A stretch of DNA of 52,674 bases from Candidatus Eremiobacteraceae bacterium (GTDB lineage Bacteria; Vulcanimicrobiota; Vulcanimicrobiia; Eremiobacterales; Eremiobacteraceae): assembly GCA_035295225.1 (NCBI GenBank), contig DATGJI010000047.1, positions 1 to 52,674 of the forward strand, written 5' to 3'. Position 1 is the stretch's first letter. Every line of letters starts with the position of its first letter. The notes beneath the pieces are model-generated. The model was not told where the DNA came from and searched no databases. It worked only from the letters and a program-made list of their open reading frames with translations. Of the stretch, positions 1-8,591 are shown piece after piece. Both the position numbers and the translations under genes were made by a program.

Positions 1-308
1 ATCTCCGCCGGCATCGATTGGATATGTTCGTCGAAAGGGATCAAGAAGAGAACGTCGATCCCGCAGGCGTCGAGAAGGTTGATCTTCTCTTCTGTCGTGG
101 TGAGCAGCCACGGCGCGTGGCCCGGATGCAAGAACTCCTGCGGGTGGTGATCGAACGTCAGCACGCCGACCGCTGCGCCCGGCTTGCGGCGCGCGAACAA
201 TTCACGGAGCACCGCGCGATGACCGATGTGCACGCCGTCGAAAACGCCGATCGTCAAAACGAGGTCGGCGTCGGCTCGGTGCGCTTCGAGATTGCGGACT
301 ATATGCAT
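1..308 (-). CDS. ribF: RibF, bifunctional riboflavin kinase/FAD synthetase (N-terminal part, cut by window edge)
   Basis: The gene reads leftward from an ATG at 308 and runs off the window start, so only about 102 residues are visible. They contain the FAD-synthetase nucleotidyltransferase motif LTIGVFDGVHIGH, followed by a stretch with TFDHHPQEFL, both typical of the RibF N-terminal domain. This domain adenylates FMN to FAD; the riboflavin kinase domain expected at the C terminus lies outside the window. An in-frame TAG lies shortly upstream, so the ATG at 308 is the natural start, although no strong Shine-Dalgarno (SD) is visible. ribF commonly follows truB; here a lipoprotein gene separates them. 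Confidence 0.9.
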   Translation of the reverse strand, partial: MHIVRNLEAHRADADLVLTIGVFDGVHIGHRAVLRELFARRKPGAAVGVLTFDHHPQEFLHPGHAPWLLTTTEEKINLLDACGIDVLFLIPFDEHIQSMPAE

Positions 309-358
309 GCCGGGCGCGGCATTCTGGACGCGTGCAGCCGCGCCCTATTGCGCGTGGA

Positions 359-1825
359 TCAGCGGCATCCCGCGAAGATCGTCTCCAAAACGTACCCGTG
401 ACGAGGCGCCGCGATGAACGAGTTCGACACGACCCGGCCCGTTTGCACGTCCACGTACGTCGTGCCGCGAGGCAATGCGATAGACGCCTGGGATGACGGG
501 TCGTTGTTCACCGCGGCAAAACCCGACGTGTAACGCCGTGTGAACACGCTCGATCCCGTCACGCTCATCGGGGCGCACGGTGCGCCGATGAGCGCTTGAT
601 AGGGCTGCTGCCAGCGCTCGGCGCCGTACGGATCCTTCGCGCCGACGAACAATGCTGCGGCCGCTTCTTTCACCAAGAGATATGTCGCCAGCGAGTAGCC
701 GAATTGAGCCGCGGTGGGCGACTCAGACGACCCTCCCCAGTTGTCCACGACGAGAAATCCGTTGCCAAGACCTTGGATGTACTCGGCCCAATGCGCCGTA
801 TTCGTGAGTTGAGCATCGTCTACGTAGTTGCCGTATTGCGAGAATCCCGCTTCATCCAACACGATGTCGACGTTTGCGAGCAGCGCCGTCTCGCGCGGAT
901 CGCCGAATTGCAGGTTCTGCGGAATGGTGTTCGCGACCAGCCAAAGCGGCCGCGGCAGCGCGTGCAGATACGCGCGTGACTGTGCCGCCCACGCGGCCAC
1001 CGCGCTGGACCACGCTGGATCATCGTTTTGTCCGGTGAACAGGCGATGGAAATTCGTAAATCCCGGACCGCGGTAGACTCCGCAGCCGTAGTCGCCGTTT
1101 TGCTGATCGGTGTTGTTCTTCATTGTCACGATGTCGTATGCCAGCGCGTCGTACGAATTCGCTTCAGCGTACGACCCGGCCAGCTGCACCTGATATCGCA
1201 CGACTTGTGCGTTGGTGATATCCAAAACGACGTTCTCGAGTTGTGCCGCTGTCGCGGGTGTCTCGGTCGGCGCTCCGCCGCTGTGACAATTATACAGGAC
1301 CCACGACGGGTGATTGGCCTGCCACCAATCGATCTTATGGCCGAGATTTCCGAAACCGCCGATCGAGAGATCGGTGTCGAACGGAAGATAGTACGCTGCA
1401 CGCAGCGTCGGGTTGGTCGTGTGCCAGGTACCGGCTGTGGCCGCTCGAGGTCCCCACACGAGAGCATACCGGTAACCATCCACAAATGCTTCGCCTTGCG
1501 TGATCATGTTATGGACCGGCCCATAGGTCACTTCGTCGAAGACCTGCATCGCATGGATTCCGAACCACGTATCCTGCATGTACCGGCTTGGAGGCGGTGG
1601 GGTCTGCTGCGCGACTGCGGTCGGCGTTGGGCTCGGCTGCGCGCTCGGGCTGTTCGTCGGTCTCGGGGACGCGCTTGCGCTCGGTCCCGGTCGCGGTGTT
1701 TGTCCGAGCTGAATGCCTGGGACTGCGGATCCGCCACCGCCGCCGCCGCAGCCGGCGAGCAATGCGGCGGCTATGGCGGTGCACGCCGCGAGCATAACGT
1801 AATTGACGTTCTTCATATGAGTCAT
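359..1825 (-). CDS. Exported lipoprotein, putative glycoside-hydrolase-like (GHL15/GH114-type) protein
   Basis: 488 residues with a lipoprotein signal: a hydrophobic segment ending in LLAGC (Cys at about 26), then a Gly run and a Pro/Ser/Thr-rich linker to about residue 80. The globular part has aromatic and acidic stretches such as DTWFGIHAMQVFDE, NVDIVLDEAGFSQYGN and FLVVDNWGG. This spacing resembles TIM-barrel putative glycosidases of the GHL15 or polygalactosaminidase type, where such Asp/Glu residues would be catalytic. The family call is from memory of motifs only and is tentative; lipoprotein export is well supported. ATGs at 1825 and 1816 are both possible starts. It sits between truB and ribF in the same direction, an unusual place for a surface protein. 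Confidence 0.6.
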   Translation of the reverse strand: MTHMKNVNYVMLAACTAIAAALLAGCGGGGGGSAVPGIQLGQTPRPGPSASASPRPTNSPSAQPSPTPTAVAQQTPPPPSRYMQDTWFGIHAMQVFDEVTYGPVHNMITQGEAFVDGYRYALVWGPRAATAGTWHTTNPTLRAAYYLPFDTDLSIGGFGNLGHKIDWWQANHPSWVLYNCHSGGAPTETPATAAQLENVVLDITNAQVVRYQVQLAGSYAEANSYDALAYDIVTMKNNTDQQNGDYGCGVYRGPGFTNFHRLFTGQNDDPAWSSAVAAWAAQSRAYLHALPRPLWLVANTIPQNLQFGDPRETALLANVDIVLDEAGFSQYGNYVDDAQLTNTAHWAEYIQGLGNGFLVVDNWGGSSESPTAAQFGYSLATYLLVKEAAAALFVGAKDPYGAERWQQPYQALIGAPCAPMSVTGSSVFTRRYTSGFAAVNNDPSSQASIALPRGTTYVDVQTGRVVSNSFIAAPRHGYVLETIFAGCR

Positions 1826-1935
1826 ATGAGAATTGTGCGCGCCCAGCGCTCACTTTGACTGGTGAGCGTCGGCGTGTGCGCCGTGTGAATTGTCATCGCG
1901 GCGGCGGATTCCTTGCGACTACAAGGCCGACTGGC

Positions 1936-2817
1936 CTATATGAACACGCGTGTGGGCTGAAGGCGCGCGCCGTCCGCGCACGGCGTCGCGAGCGCCGTGC
2001 CCGCAAGACGGCCGTCGATGATCACGAGCACGTCGCCATATGCCGCCAACGCCCCATGATCCACCGCATTGCCATGCGAGAAAAACTTGGCCCGTTCCGG
2101 CTCGAGTTCGACGCGAGGCTGCGCCAGGACGTCGAGCGGGTCGATCATGTGCGCTCCGGGATCCGCAAGCAGCGCATCCGCAGCGACCGCGTTCTCCAGC
2201 GTGAACGGCCCGGCTGCCGTTCGCAACAGCGAACCCATGTGCGCCGGCACATCGAGCTGCTTTCCAATGTCCTCGCAAAGCGTTCGGATGTACGTCCCTG
2301 CATCGCACACGACGCGAAGCCGGGCGCTCGAATCCGAACACCCCACGACTTCTAGAACGTAGATGTTCACGTCACGCGCAGGGCGATCGACGGAGATGCC
2401 CTTTCGAGCGCTCTTATAGAGCGGTTCTCCCCGGACTTTCACTGCCGAATACATCGGTGGTACCTGCACGATCGTGCCGACGAACGGTGTGAGCGCGCCA
2501 GGCAATCGAGCGATCCAGTCTTCGGCGACGCGGGACTCGGCGATGATCTTGCCTGACGCATCGCCCGTGTCGGTGGCGGTCCCAAGCATGAGATCGAATT
2601 CATAGATCTTACGCCCCGAACCGAGCAATGGAAGCAACTTCGAGGCATGACCGACCGCGAGAACGAGGACGCCTTCGGCGCCGGGATCCAAAGTGCCCCA
2701 ATGGCCAAGCGAAACGCCGCCAAGCGCACGACGCACGCGTGACCCAAACGCTGTTGATGTGGGTCCCTGCGGCTTCCAGGCGTTGATGAAACCGAACCCG
2801 GCGTTAGCCGGTCGCAC
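1936..2817 (-). CDS. truB: TruB, tRNA pseudouridine-55 synthase
   Basis: Converts U55 of the tRNA T-loop to pseudouridine. The catalytic motif GHWGTLDPGAEGVL places the active-site Asp at about residue 44. The N-terminal GFINAWKPQGPTS and the later VQVPPMYSAVKVRGEPLYK also match the family. I place the start at a GTG at 2817, which gives 293 residues, the usual length. A longer open frame upstream would lie wholly inside nrnA and lacks family similarity. With this start the gene overlaps the nrnA stop by 14 bases, which suggests translational coupling within the rbfA-nrnA-truB run. Confidence 0.93.
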   Translation of the reverse strand: MRPANAGFGFINAWKPQGPTSTAFGSRVRRALGGVSLGHWGTLDPGAEGVLVLAVGHASKLLPLLGSGRKIYEFDLMLGTATDTGDASGKIIAESRVAEDWIARLPGALTPFVGTIVQVPPMYSAVKVRGEPLYKSARKGISVDRPARDVNIYVLEVVGCSDSSARLRVVCDAGTYIRTLCEDIGKQLDVPAHMGSLLRTAAGPFTLENAVAADALLADPGAHMIDPLDVLAQPRVELEPERAKFFSHGNAVDHGALAAYGDVLVIIDGRLAGTALATPCADGARLQPTRVFI

Positions 2818-3826
2818 GAGCCGATTCGGCCATCTCGGCGCGGATCGCGTTGAGCACGGCCGACAGTGCCTGATCCTGCGACGCGTTGATGGTGGCGCCG
2901 GCCGCGCGGAAGTGTCCCCCGCCGCCAAGCTTTTTCGCAGCCGCCATGACGTTGATCCGGCCGCGCGATCGCATGCTCACGCGGAATGTGCCGTCGGGAG
3001 CTTCCTTGAGGAGCGCCGAGACCTCGCAGCGATCGACCGCGCGAAGAGCACCTACTACGTCCTCGAGATCTTCGTAGGCGGCGCCGAACTCTTCGAGCAT
3101 CGCTCGCGTGACGACGGAATAGCAGATCCCATCGTCGGTGAGCGTGGCGGTGTCGAGCGCGCGGCCTAAGACCTTCTGGCCGGAGAACGTTCGGGTCTGA
3201 TAGAGCTGCTCGTTGATACGATCTTTTTGCGCGCCTGCCTCCATGAGCGATGCGGCGAGTCGAATGGTGTGCGGGTCGGCGTTTGAATACATGAAGCAGC
3301 CCGTGTCGGAGATGATGGCCGCAAGCAGACACGTGGCGGTGTCGGGCGTGATCGGCACGCCGAGCGCCACGATGAGCCCCAGCACGAGACTGCCGGTGGC
3401 GGCCTCGGATTCTACCACGAGATTCCAGCGCCCGAATCGATGGTTCCCGAGATGATGATCGATGTTGACGATGCGCTCCGGCGGCACCCAGTTCAGCGCC
3501 TTTCCGGCTCGCCACTGATCGCTCATGTCGAGAAAGACGAAGACCGCGTCGTCGCCTATGCCATCGAAGGTGCGTTGCGTGAGGTGCGCTTCCGGAAGAA
3601 ACCGCAGGTTGGCCGGCACGTCGTCGTCGAGGAAATAGAAGACGTCCTTGCCGATGCTCTTGAGCGCCATGCCGAGCGCGAAGCCGCTTCCCAGAACATC
3701 GCCGTCTGGTTTCTCATGCGCGCACATGACGAACTGGCGGTTCGACCGAAGGCACTCGAGCACGCCCTTCGCTCCGGGAGGCTCGCTGCCTGAACCGTTA
3801 GTCGTCGTGTTGATTTCGCTGCTCAT
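2804..3826 (-). CDS. nrnA: NrnA-type DHH/DHHA1 phosphoesterase (oligoribonuclease / pAp phosphatase)
   Basis: 340 residues, normal for NrnA. The N-terminal DHH domain shows HEKPDGDVLGSG, a metal-binding VNIDHHLGN (the DHH signature, about residue 125) and SDTGCFMYSN. The C-terminal DHHA1 domain ends with the substrate-binding GGGGHFRAAG. The family degrades nano-RNAs and dephosphorylates pAp in the cytoplasm using manganese. It overlaps the end of rbfA by 29 bases upstream and truB by 14 bases downstream, the common rbfA-nrnA-truB arrangement. Confidence 0.93.
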   Translation of the reverse strand: MSSEINTTTNGSGSEPPGAKGVLECLRSNRQFVMCAHEKPDGDVLGSGFALGMALKSIGKDVFYFLDDDVPANLRFLPEAHLTQRTFDGIGDDAVFVFLDMSDQWRAGKALNWVPPERIVNIDHHLGNHRFGRWNLVVESEAATGSLVLGLIVALGVPITPDTATCLLAAIISDTGCFMYSNADPHTIRLAASLMEAGAQKDRINEQLYQTRTFSGQKVLGRALDTATLTDDGICYSVVTRAMLEEFGAAYEDLEDVVGALRAVDRCEVSALLKEAPDGTFRVSMRSRGRINVMAAAKKLGGGGHFRAAGATINASQDQALSAVLNAIRAEMAESARATG

Positions 3827-4187
3827 CGCGTCGCTGCACCTCGTCGATGATGTGCGCCATGCGGACGCCCTGTGCGATGGACTCGTCGCGGATAAAGGTC
3901 AGCGTGGGTGTGCGACGCATGCGCAGTCGCTTGCCGAGCTCGACGCTCAAGAACCCAGCTGCGCTCTGCAGACCCGCGATGGTGGCCGACGATTGGCGCC
4001 GATCTCCCAGCGGACTTGCAAAGACCTTCGCCGTTCTCAAGTCGGGACTCACCTCGCTGCGGATGAGCGTGACAAACCCGACTCGCGGATCCTTCAGCTC
4101 TTCGCGGATCAGTTCGCTCAGCTCGCGCACGATCTCGTGCTCGACGCGCTCGAGGCGCTGGCTCTTCGTTCCAGCCGGCTCATGCAT
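3798..4187 (-). CDS. rbfA: RbfA, 30S ribosome-binding factor
   Basis: 129 residues of the KH-fold ribosome maturation factor. Diagnostic stretches are RLERVEHEIVRELSELI, KDPRVGFVTLIRSEVSPDL with AKVFAS, and the C-terminal RRTPTLTFIRDESI. It helps 16S rRNA 5'-end processing and late 30S assembly, especially in the cold. It follows infB, as in many bacteria, but a 111-base gap containing two hairpin repeats separates them. The last residues overlap the start of nrnA in another frame. Confidence 0.93.
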   Translation of the reverse strand: MHEPAGTKSQRLERVEHEIVRELSELIREELKDPRVGFVTLIRSEVSPDLRTAKVFASPLGDRRQSSATIAGLQSAAGFLSVELGKRLRMRRTPTLTFIRDESIAQGVRMAHIIDEVQRRDEQRNQHDD

Positions 4188-4232
4188 GTTCTATTTCACC
4201 GTACACGTGTTCGACGTCAATGGTACCGCTTT

Positions 4233-4292
4233 GTAGTAGGGCAAGCAACGCTTGCCCATTTGCCATGGGGCGACAGATGGTCGCCCTACTGC
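4233..4292. repeat. Composite intergenic palindrome between infB and rbfA
   Basis: Two hairpins lie side by side: GGGCAAGCAACGCTTGCCC (about 4239-4257) and a GGGCGACAGATGGTCGCCC unit (about 4268-4286). The outer ends, GTAGTAGGGC and GCCCTACTGC, are nearly complementary, so the pair can fold as one larger cruciform. Related boxes flank other palindromes in the window. It sits inside a same-strand operon and could act as a processing or attenuation element, but it has no poly-U tract. Confidence 0.75.
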
Positions 4293-4298
4293 ACGTGG

Positions 4299-6875
4299 TT
4301 ACGAAGCGGACGAGACCGCGGCGAACTGCTCCATCGTGAAGGCTTCGATCACATCGCCCTCCTTAAGATCATTGAAGTTCTCGATCGAAAGACCGCATTC
4401 GTACCCCGTCGCAACTTCACGGGCATCGTCTTTGAAACGCTTCAGCGAAGCGAGCCTGCCCTCATAGACGATGACGTTATCACGCAGGACGCGGACCCGC
4501 GAGTCGCGTGTGATCTTTCCGTCGCGCACGTAAGCGCCGGCGATCGTGCCCACTTTGCTCACCTTGAACAGCTTGCGCACTTCAGCCTGACCCAGCACGA
4601 CTTCGCGCTCTTGCGGTTTGAGCATGCCGGTCATCGCGGCCTTGACTTCGTCGATGACGTTGTAGATGACGTCGTAGAGACGAACGTCGACGCCTTCTTG
4701 TTCTGCCTTGCGCGCGATCGTGGCGTCCGGACGGATATTGAAGCCGATGATGATCGCGTTCGACGCGCTCGCAAGCATGACGTCGGACTCGTTGATGCCG
4801 CCGACGCCCATATGAATGACTCGCGTGCGGACTTCTTCATTCGCGAGGCCGTCGAGCTGCGAGCGCAGCGCCTCAACGGATCCCTGCGCATCGGCCTTGA
4901 TGATGAGGTTGAGATCTTTGATGCCGCCTTCTTTGGCCTGCGCCAAGAAGCCGTCGAGCGTGACCGGCCGGCGCGCGCTGGCCATGCGCTGTTCGCGCTT
5001 GCGCTGCGAGCGTTTGGCGGCGAGCTCTCGCGCGTCGCGTTCGTCCGAGACCACCTCGAGCACGTCGCCGGCCGCGGGCACGTCGGACAGACCCATGATT
5101 TCGGCGGCGATCGACGGACCCGCGCGCTTGATCGCGGCGCCGGAATCATCGAAGAGGGCGCGCACTTTGCCGAAGGTGGAACCGACGACGGCGATGTCGC
5201 CGACGCGCAGCGTGCCGTTCTTGACCAATGCGGTCGCAACCGGTCCGCGCGACCGGTCAAGCCGTGCTTCGATGATGACGCCCTGTGCGCGACGGTTCTT
5301 GTTCGCCTTGAGGTCCTGCAGATCGGCGTTGAGCAGCACCATTTCGAGAAGCTCGTCGATGCCGGTCTTCATCTTCGCCGACACCGGGATGAACTGCGTC
5401 TTGCCGCCCCAGTCTTCCGGCGTCAGACCATATTCGGACAACTGCTGCTTCACACGATCGACGTTGGCGTTCGGCTTGTCCACTTTGTTGACCGCGACGA
5501 CGATCGGCACGCCGGCCGCCTTCGCGTGATTCATCGCTTCGATCGTCTGCGGCATGACGCCGTCATCCGCCGCGACGACGAGAATCGCGACGTCGGTGAC
5601 TTTCGCGCCCCGCGCGCGCATCTCGGTGAACGCTTCGTGGCCCGGCGTATCGATGAACGTGACCTTGCGGTCGTTGGTCTCGACCGTATACGCGCCGATG
5701 CGTTGCGTGATGCCGCCTGCTTCGCCGGCGGCCACTTTTGTGGATCGAATGGCGTCGAGCAGCGACGTCTTGCCGTGGTCGACGTGACCGAGCACCGTGA
5801 CGACCGGCGGGCGCGCGGTGAGCGAACCCGGCGGGTCAGATTCCGTGAGGATCTCGACCGTCTCTTCGTCTGCTTCTTTGACGAGCGCGTTGAAGCCGAA
5901 GCGCCGCGCGACTTGCGACGCGACGTCAGGCGGCACGTGCTGATTGATGGTGGCCATCGTGCCCATTTTGATCAGTTGGCCGATGACCTGACCTGCCGGG
6001 ACGCTCATCGCTGACGCGAGCTGCTGCACCGTGATGAGATCCGGAATCTCGAGATCCTTGAGGATTTCGGGTTCGACCATCGGCGCTTGCGCGGACTTGT
6101 GTCGCGGCTGCGTCTTCTTGAGCAGTTCCTCGCGTTGCCGCTCTTTGCGATCGCGCTCCATCTCCTCGCGCGATTTTTTGCGGCCGCCTGGTTGCGGGCC
6201 GCTCGTCGGCGCTCCGCTCCCAGGTTGCAGCGGGCTTCCCGGGCGACCGGGCATCGGTCGACCGCCGGGGCCGCCGAGCGGACGTCCGGGCATAGGACGC
6301 CCTTGCATTCCCGGACCACCCGGCCGCGGCACGAAGCCAGGACCAGCGGGTCGAGGGCCGACGCCGACGCGGGGTTGCTGCGGAACGCTCTGTTGCACCG
6401 GCCGCACCATCGGAATCGGTGCGGTGGGATCGGCCGACGCTGCGGGAACTACTTTCGGATGGTGCGCCGGCCGCACCACTGTGGGGCGTCGCGGCGTGGA
6501 CGTTGCGACCGTGCGCAAACGTACGACCGGGCTCTGCACTTCGGGTGGCGGCGCCGGCGCTGCCTCGGGCGCATCGGCGACTGGTGCAGCGACCTTGGCG
6601 TCGACAGCATCGCGTTCTGGTTCGACAGGCGGCGGCGGCGCCTCCGCGGTGGTTGCGCCGTTGCCGGCTATCGCCTTTTTCGCGACCGGCTTGTGCGATT
6701 TCGCGGCCTGCGCCAAATCGCCGACCAACACGCCCTTTACGATGCGCGCGCGATGCTCGTCGATGACGCTCATGTGCGTGCTGGCTCTGATGCCAACTTT
6801 GCTCAGAAGGGCGATCGTATCTTTGCTCGAGAGGTTGAGCTCTTTGGCGAGCTCGTGAACCCGTACCATTGCCAA
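4299..6875 (-). CDS. infB: Translation initiation factor IF-2
   Basis: 858 residues. The N terminus ([19 protein letters not shown]) is the IF2_N module, followed by a long Pro/Gly/Arg-rich linker to about residue 260. The GTPase domain shows G1 GHVDHGKTS (about 362), G3 DTPGHEAF (about 410) and G4 NKVDKPN (about 463). Domains II to IV complete the C terminus and end in [13 protein letters not shown]. The protein delivers initiator tRNA to the 30S subunit. ylxR ends three bases upstream, so the two are probably co-transcribed. ATGs at 6875 and 6869 are both possible starts. Confidence 0.96.
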   Translation of the reverse strand: MAMVRVHELAKELNLSSKDTIALLSKVGIRASTHMSVIDEHRARIVKGVLVGDLAQAAKSHKPVAKKAIAGNGATTAEAPPPPVEPERDAVDAKVAAPVADAPEAAPAPPPEVQSPVVRLRTVATSTPRRPTVVRPAHHPKVVPAASADPTAPIPMVRPVQQSVPQQPRVGVGPRPAGPGFVPRPGGPGMQGRPMPGRPLGGPGGRPMPGRPGSPLQPGSGAPTSGPQPGGRKKSREEMERDRKERQREELLKKTQPRHKSAQAPMVEPEILKDLEIPDLITVQQLASAMSVPAGQVIGQLIKMGTMATINQHVPPDVASQVARRFGFNALVKEADEETVEILTESDPPGSLTARPPVVTVLGHVDHGKTSLLDAIRSTKVAAGEAGGITQRIGAYTVETNDRKVTFIDTPGHEAFTEMRARGAKVTDVAILVVAADDGVMPQTIEAMNHAKAAGVPIVVAVNKVDKPNANVDRVKQQLSEYGLTPEDWGGKTQFIPVSAKMKTGIDELLEMVLLNADLQDLKANKNRRAQGVIIEARLDRSRGPVATALVKNGTLRVGDIAVVGSTFGKVRALFDDSGAAIKRAGPSIAAEIMGLSDVPAAGDVLEVVSDERDARELAAKRSQRKREQRMASARRPVTLDGFLAQAKEGGIKDLNLIIKADAQGSVEALRSQLDGLANEEVRTRVIHMGVGGINESDVMLASASNAIIIGFNIRPDATIARKAEQEGVDVRLYDVIYNVIDEVKAAMTGMLKPQEREVVLGQAEVRKLFKVSKVGTIAGAYVRDGKITRDSRVRVLRDNVIVYEGRLASLKRFKDDAREVATGYECGLSIENFNDLKEGDVIEAFTMEQFAAVSSAS

Positions 6876-6878
6876 GGG

Positions 6879-7211
6879 TCAGTCTTTTCCTTTATCTTCT
6901 TGACGAGCTAAATGAGCGCGTTCCGGAGCGGGCAGCGCCGAAGTCGGCACTTCGGCTAATCCCGCAAATCTCTTGTTCTTCCTTACCTTGTCGCGGCATG
7001 CCGGCGAGCATAGGTACGCCCCTCGACCCGGCAAGCGTGCGGCAGGGTCAGCCTGCCACCCGCCTTGCTCCAGGCGGACGAACCGTACCAACGACTGCTT
7101 CGGGAAGCGGGCGCGGCAACCGACACACTGGCGAAACGGCACGTGCGCGGGAGGGGCCGTTGAGTCGGAGGTATGCACCCGATGTATCATTCGGCGACGC
7201 GCCTTTGACAT
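6879..7211 (-). CDS. ylxR: YlxR (DUF448), small RNA-binding-type protein
   Basis: 110 residues with the family core RQCVGCRARFPKQSLVRFVR and GRGAYLCSPACRDK. The conserved Arg, Cys and Gly positions are all present. YlxR is a small nucleic-acid-binding protein normally encoded between nusA and infB; its role is not settled, with reports of nucleoid or RNase P association. The place next to infB is kept, but nusA is about 1.4 kb away beyond a plus-strand msrA. The start may be 7211 or the internal ATG at 7190. Confidence 0.88.
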   Translation of the reverse strand: MSKARRRMIHRVHTSDSTAPPAHVPFRQCVGCRARFPKQSLVRFVRLEQGGWQADPAARLPGRGAYLCSPACRDKVRKNKRFAGLAEVPTSALPAPERAHLARQEDKGKD

Positions 7212-7279
7212 CCGCTTTGACGTCCGGCACGTATAGAGAGGAGTGCGTCTTCGGCGCGCTACGGAATACGTCTGACGGG

Positions 7280-7918
7280 ATGATTGGAATGCGACGAATT
7301 TTTGACAGATGCGGGTTGTCCGCGATAGTGTTGGCTGCTCCCTTGCTTCTGCTCGCGCCGGTCAGCGCCGCTCCGCAACCGGCCACGGAGAAGGTCGTGC
7401 TCGCAGGCGGCTGCTTCTGGGGGATGCAGGCCGTCTTCAGCGACTTGCGAGGCGTGAAGAGTGTGGTCGCCGGGTACTCCGGCGGAGCAGCCGAGACGGC
7501 GCACTACGACATCGTCAGCACCGGCACGACCGGTCACGCAGAATCCGTGCAGATCGAGTACGATCCGGCGAAGATCACTTTTGGGCAGTTGCTCTCCGTT
7601 TATTTTCTGGTCGCCCACGATCCGACGCAGCTCGATCGGCAAGGCCCCGACTTCGGAACGCAATACCGCTCCGCGGTTTTCTACACGACCGACGCGCAGA
7701 AGCGTGAGACCGAGTCGTATATCAGCGCGCTCGAAGCGCAGAAGTCGTTCGATGGAAAGATCGTGACGCAAGTCGTGCCGCTGCGCGCGTTTTATCCGGC
7801 CGAAGATTATCACCAGAACTATGTTGCGCACAATCCGGACAATCCGTACGTGATGTACAACGATCTACCGAAGCTCGCGGCGTTACGTCATCAATTCCCG
7901 TCGCTCGTCAAATCTTGA
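7280..7918 (+). CDS. msrA: Exported peptide-methionine (S)-S-oxide reductase MsrA
   Basis: 212 residues from the ATG at 7280. A hydrophobic segment ending in APVSAAPQ (residues about 12-32) looks like a signal peptide, so the enzyme probably repairs oxidised methionine in the periplasm. The catalytic motif GGCFWG puts the nucleophilic Cys at residue 45. Other family signatures are VAGYSGG, TGHAESVQIEYDP, DPTQLDRQGPDFGTQYRS and a FYPAEDYHQNY stretch. It stands alone on the plus strand, divergent from ylxR, and interrupts the conserved nusA-ylxR pair. An ATG at 7289 is an alternative start. Confidence 0.93.
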   Translation: MIGMRRIFDRCGLSAIVLAAPLLLLAPVSAAPQPATEKVVLAGGCFWGMQAVFSDLRGVKSVVAGYSGGAAETAHYDIVSTGTTGHAESVQIEYDPAKITFGQLLSVYFLVAHDPTQLDRQGPDFGTQYRSAVFYTTDAQKRETESYISALEAQKSFDGKIVTQVVPLRAFYPAEDYHQNYVAHNPDNPYVMYNDLPKLAALRHQFPSLVKS

Positions 7919-8200
7919 TCGATTCATACGCGATGAGACACGCATGACGAGTCGGTAACACGATCGTGAAACCACGCCCGTTGCGCTGATCGCGCGCTGG
8001 GATCTGCCGTTAAGCGAAGTGGTCGGCGTCGTCCGCACCGCTTCGCGTCAATGACTTCGGCCCGATCGACGGTCTCGGGTACGAGGGCTCGGTCCTCCAT
8101 CGTTGCAGTGTGACCTATGTCCATTTCGTGGACGGCGAAATCTGGCGGCTCTCGGCTGTGCGCCGGAGATGAGCCAGGACATGCGTACGCTTCGGCCGTC
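7919..8200. other. Intergenic stretch with no recognisable gene
   Basis: I see no reading frame with family similarity on either strand. A minus-strand frame of about 92 codons is open here but is low-complexity and Arg-rich, typical of chance frames in GC-rich DNA. The stretch runs into a possible P450 relic and may be decayed coding DNA. Confidence 0.5.
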
Positions 8201-8202
8201 AC

Positions 8203-8401
8203 GTGCCGATAATTACAGTAATCAAGTTCCCGCTGGGCGGCGAACCTCGACGCTGCCCCGGCGCGACCATGTTGAGGACGAAATATAATGACGCTCGTTG
8301 TGCAATTCGGAGCCCGGTTCGCAATCGCGGTCTTGACGCGTGCGATCGATGCGGTCTACGCGCCGCATCCGCCGTTCGTCGAAACGCTTTTCCTCCGCTG
8401 A
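8203..8401 (+). pseudogene. Possible 3' relic of a cytochrome P450 gene
   Basis: A plus-strand frame at about 8227-8265 reads FPLGGEPRRCPGATM. This closely resembles the P450 haem-thiolate loop PFGGGPRRCPGA and keeps the Arg, Cys and last Gly, but Phe is Leu and one Gly is Glu. After a frame change near 8288 a second frame reads about 37 residues, including ARFAIAVLTRAID, and ends at 8401. That fits the helix and tail that follow the haem loop. Nothing P450-like is seen upstream. It would be a frameshifted C-terminal fragment; chance similarity cannot be ruled out. Confidence 0.35.
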
Positions 8402-8423
8402 GGATCTCTAGGTTCTATAGATA

Positions 8424-8585
8424 GGCGGACCATAAAGGTCCGCCCTACATGGAGGCCGGCGGACCATAAAGGTCCGCCCTACGTGGAGGCCGGCGGACCA
8501 TAAAGGTCCGCCCTACATGGAGGCCGGCGGACCATAAAGGTCCGCCCTACATGGAGGCCGGCGGACCATAAAGGTCCGCCCTACA
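8424..8585. repeat. Tandem palindrome array, five units of 34 bp
   Basis: Units start at 8424, 8458, 8492, 8526 and 8560. Each has the 21-base palindrome core GGCGGACC-ATAAA-GGTCCGCC followed by a 13-base linker (CTACATGGAGGCC, with one A-to-G change in the second unit). The last unit is truncated and ends six bases before the nusA stop. Read in the nusA direction the loop is TTTAT, the same orientation relative to the preceding gene as at 52544. Confidence 0.95.
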
Positions 8586-8591
8586 AGATCG

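Noticed and set aside
3648-6014. A 788-codon open frame on the plus strand
   Set aside because: It lies antisense to rbfA and infB, which have clear family motifs, and its product is His/Arg/Asp-rich as expected for a GC-rich antisense frame.
7205-7237. TTGACA and TATAGA before msrA as a promoter
   Set aside because: The spacing is 21 bases, too long for a normal sigma-70 promoter.
8424-8585. Repeat array as a rho-independent terminator of nusA
   Set aside because: The hairpins are strong, but no T-run follows any unit; a role in RNA ends remains possible but is not shown.
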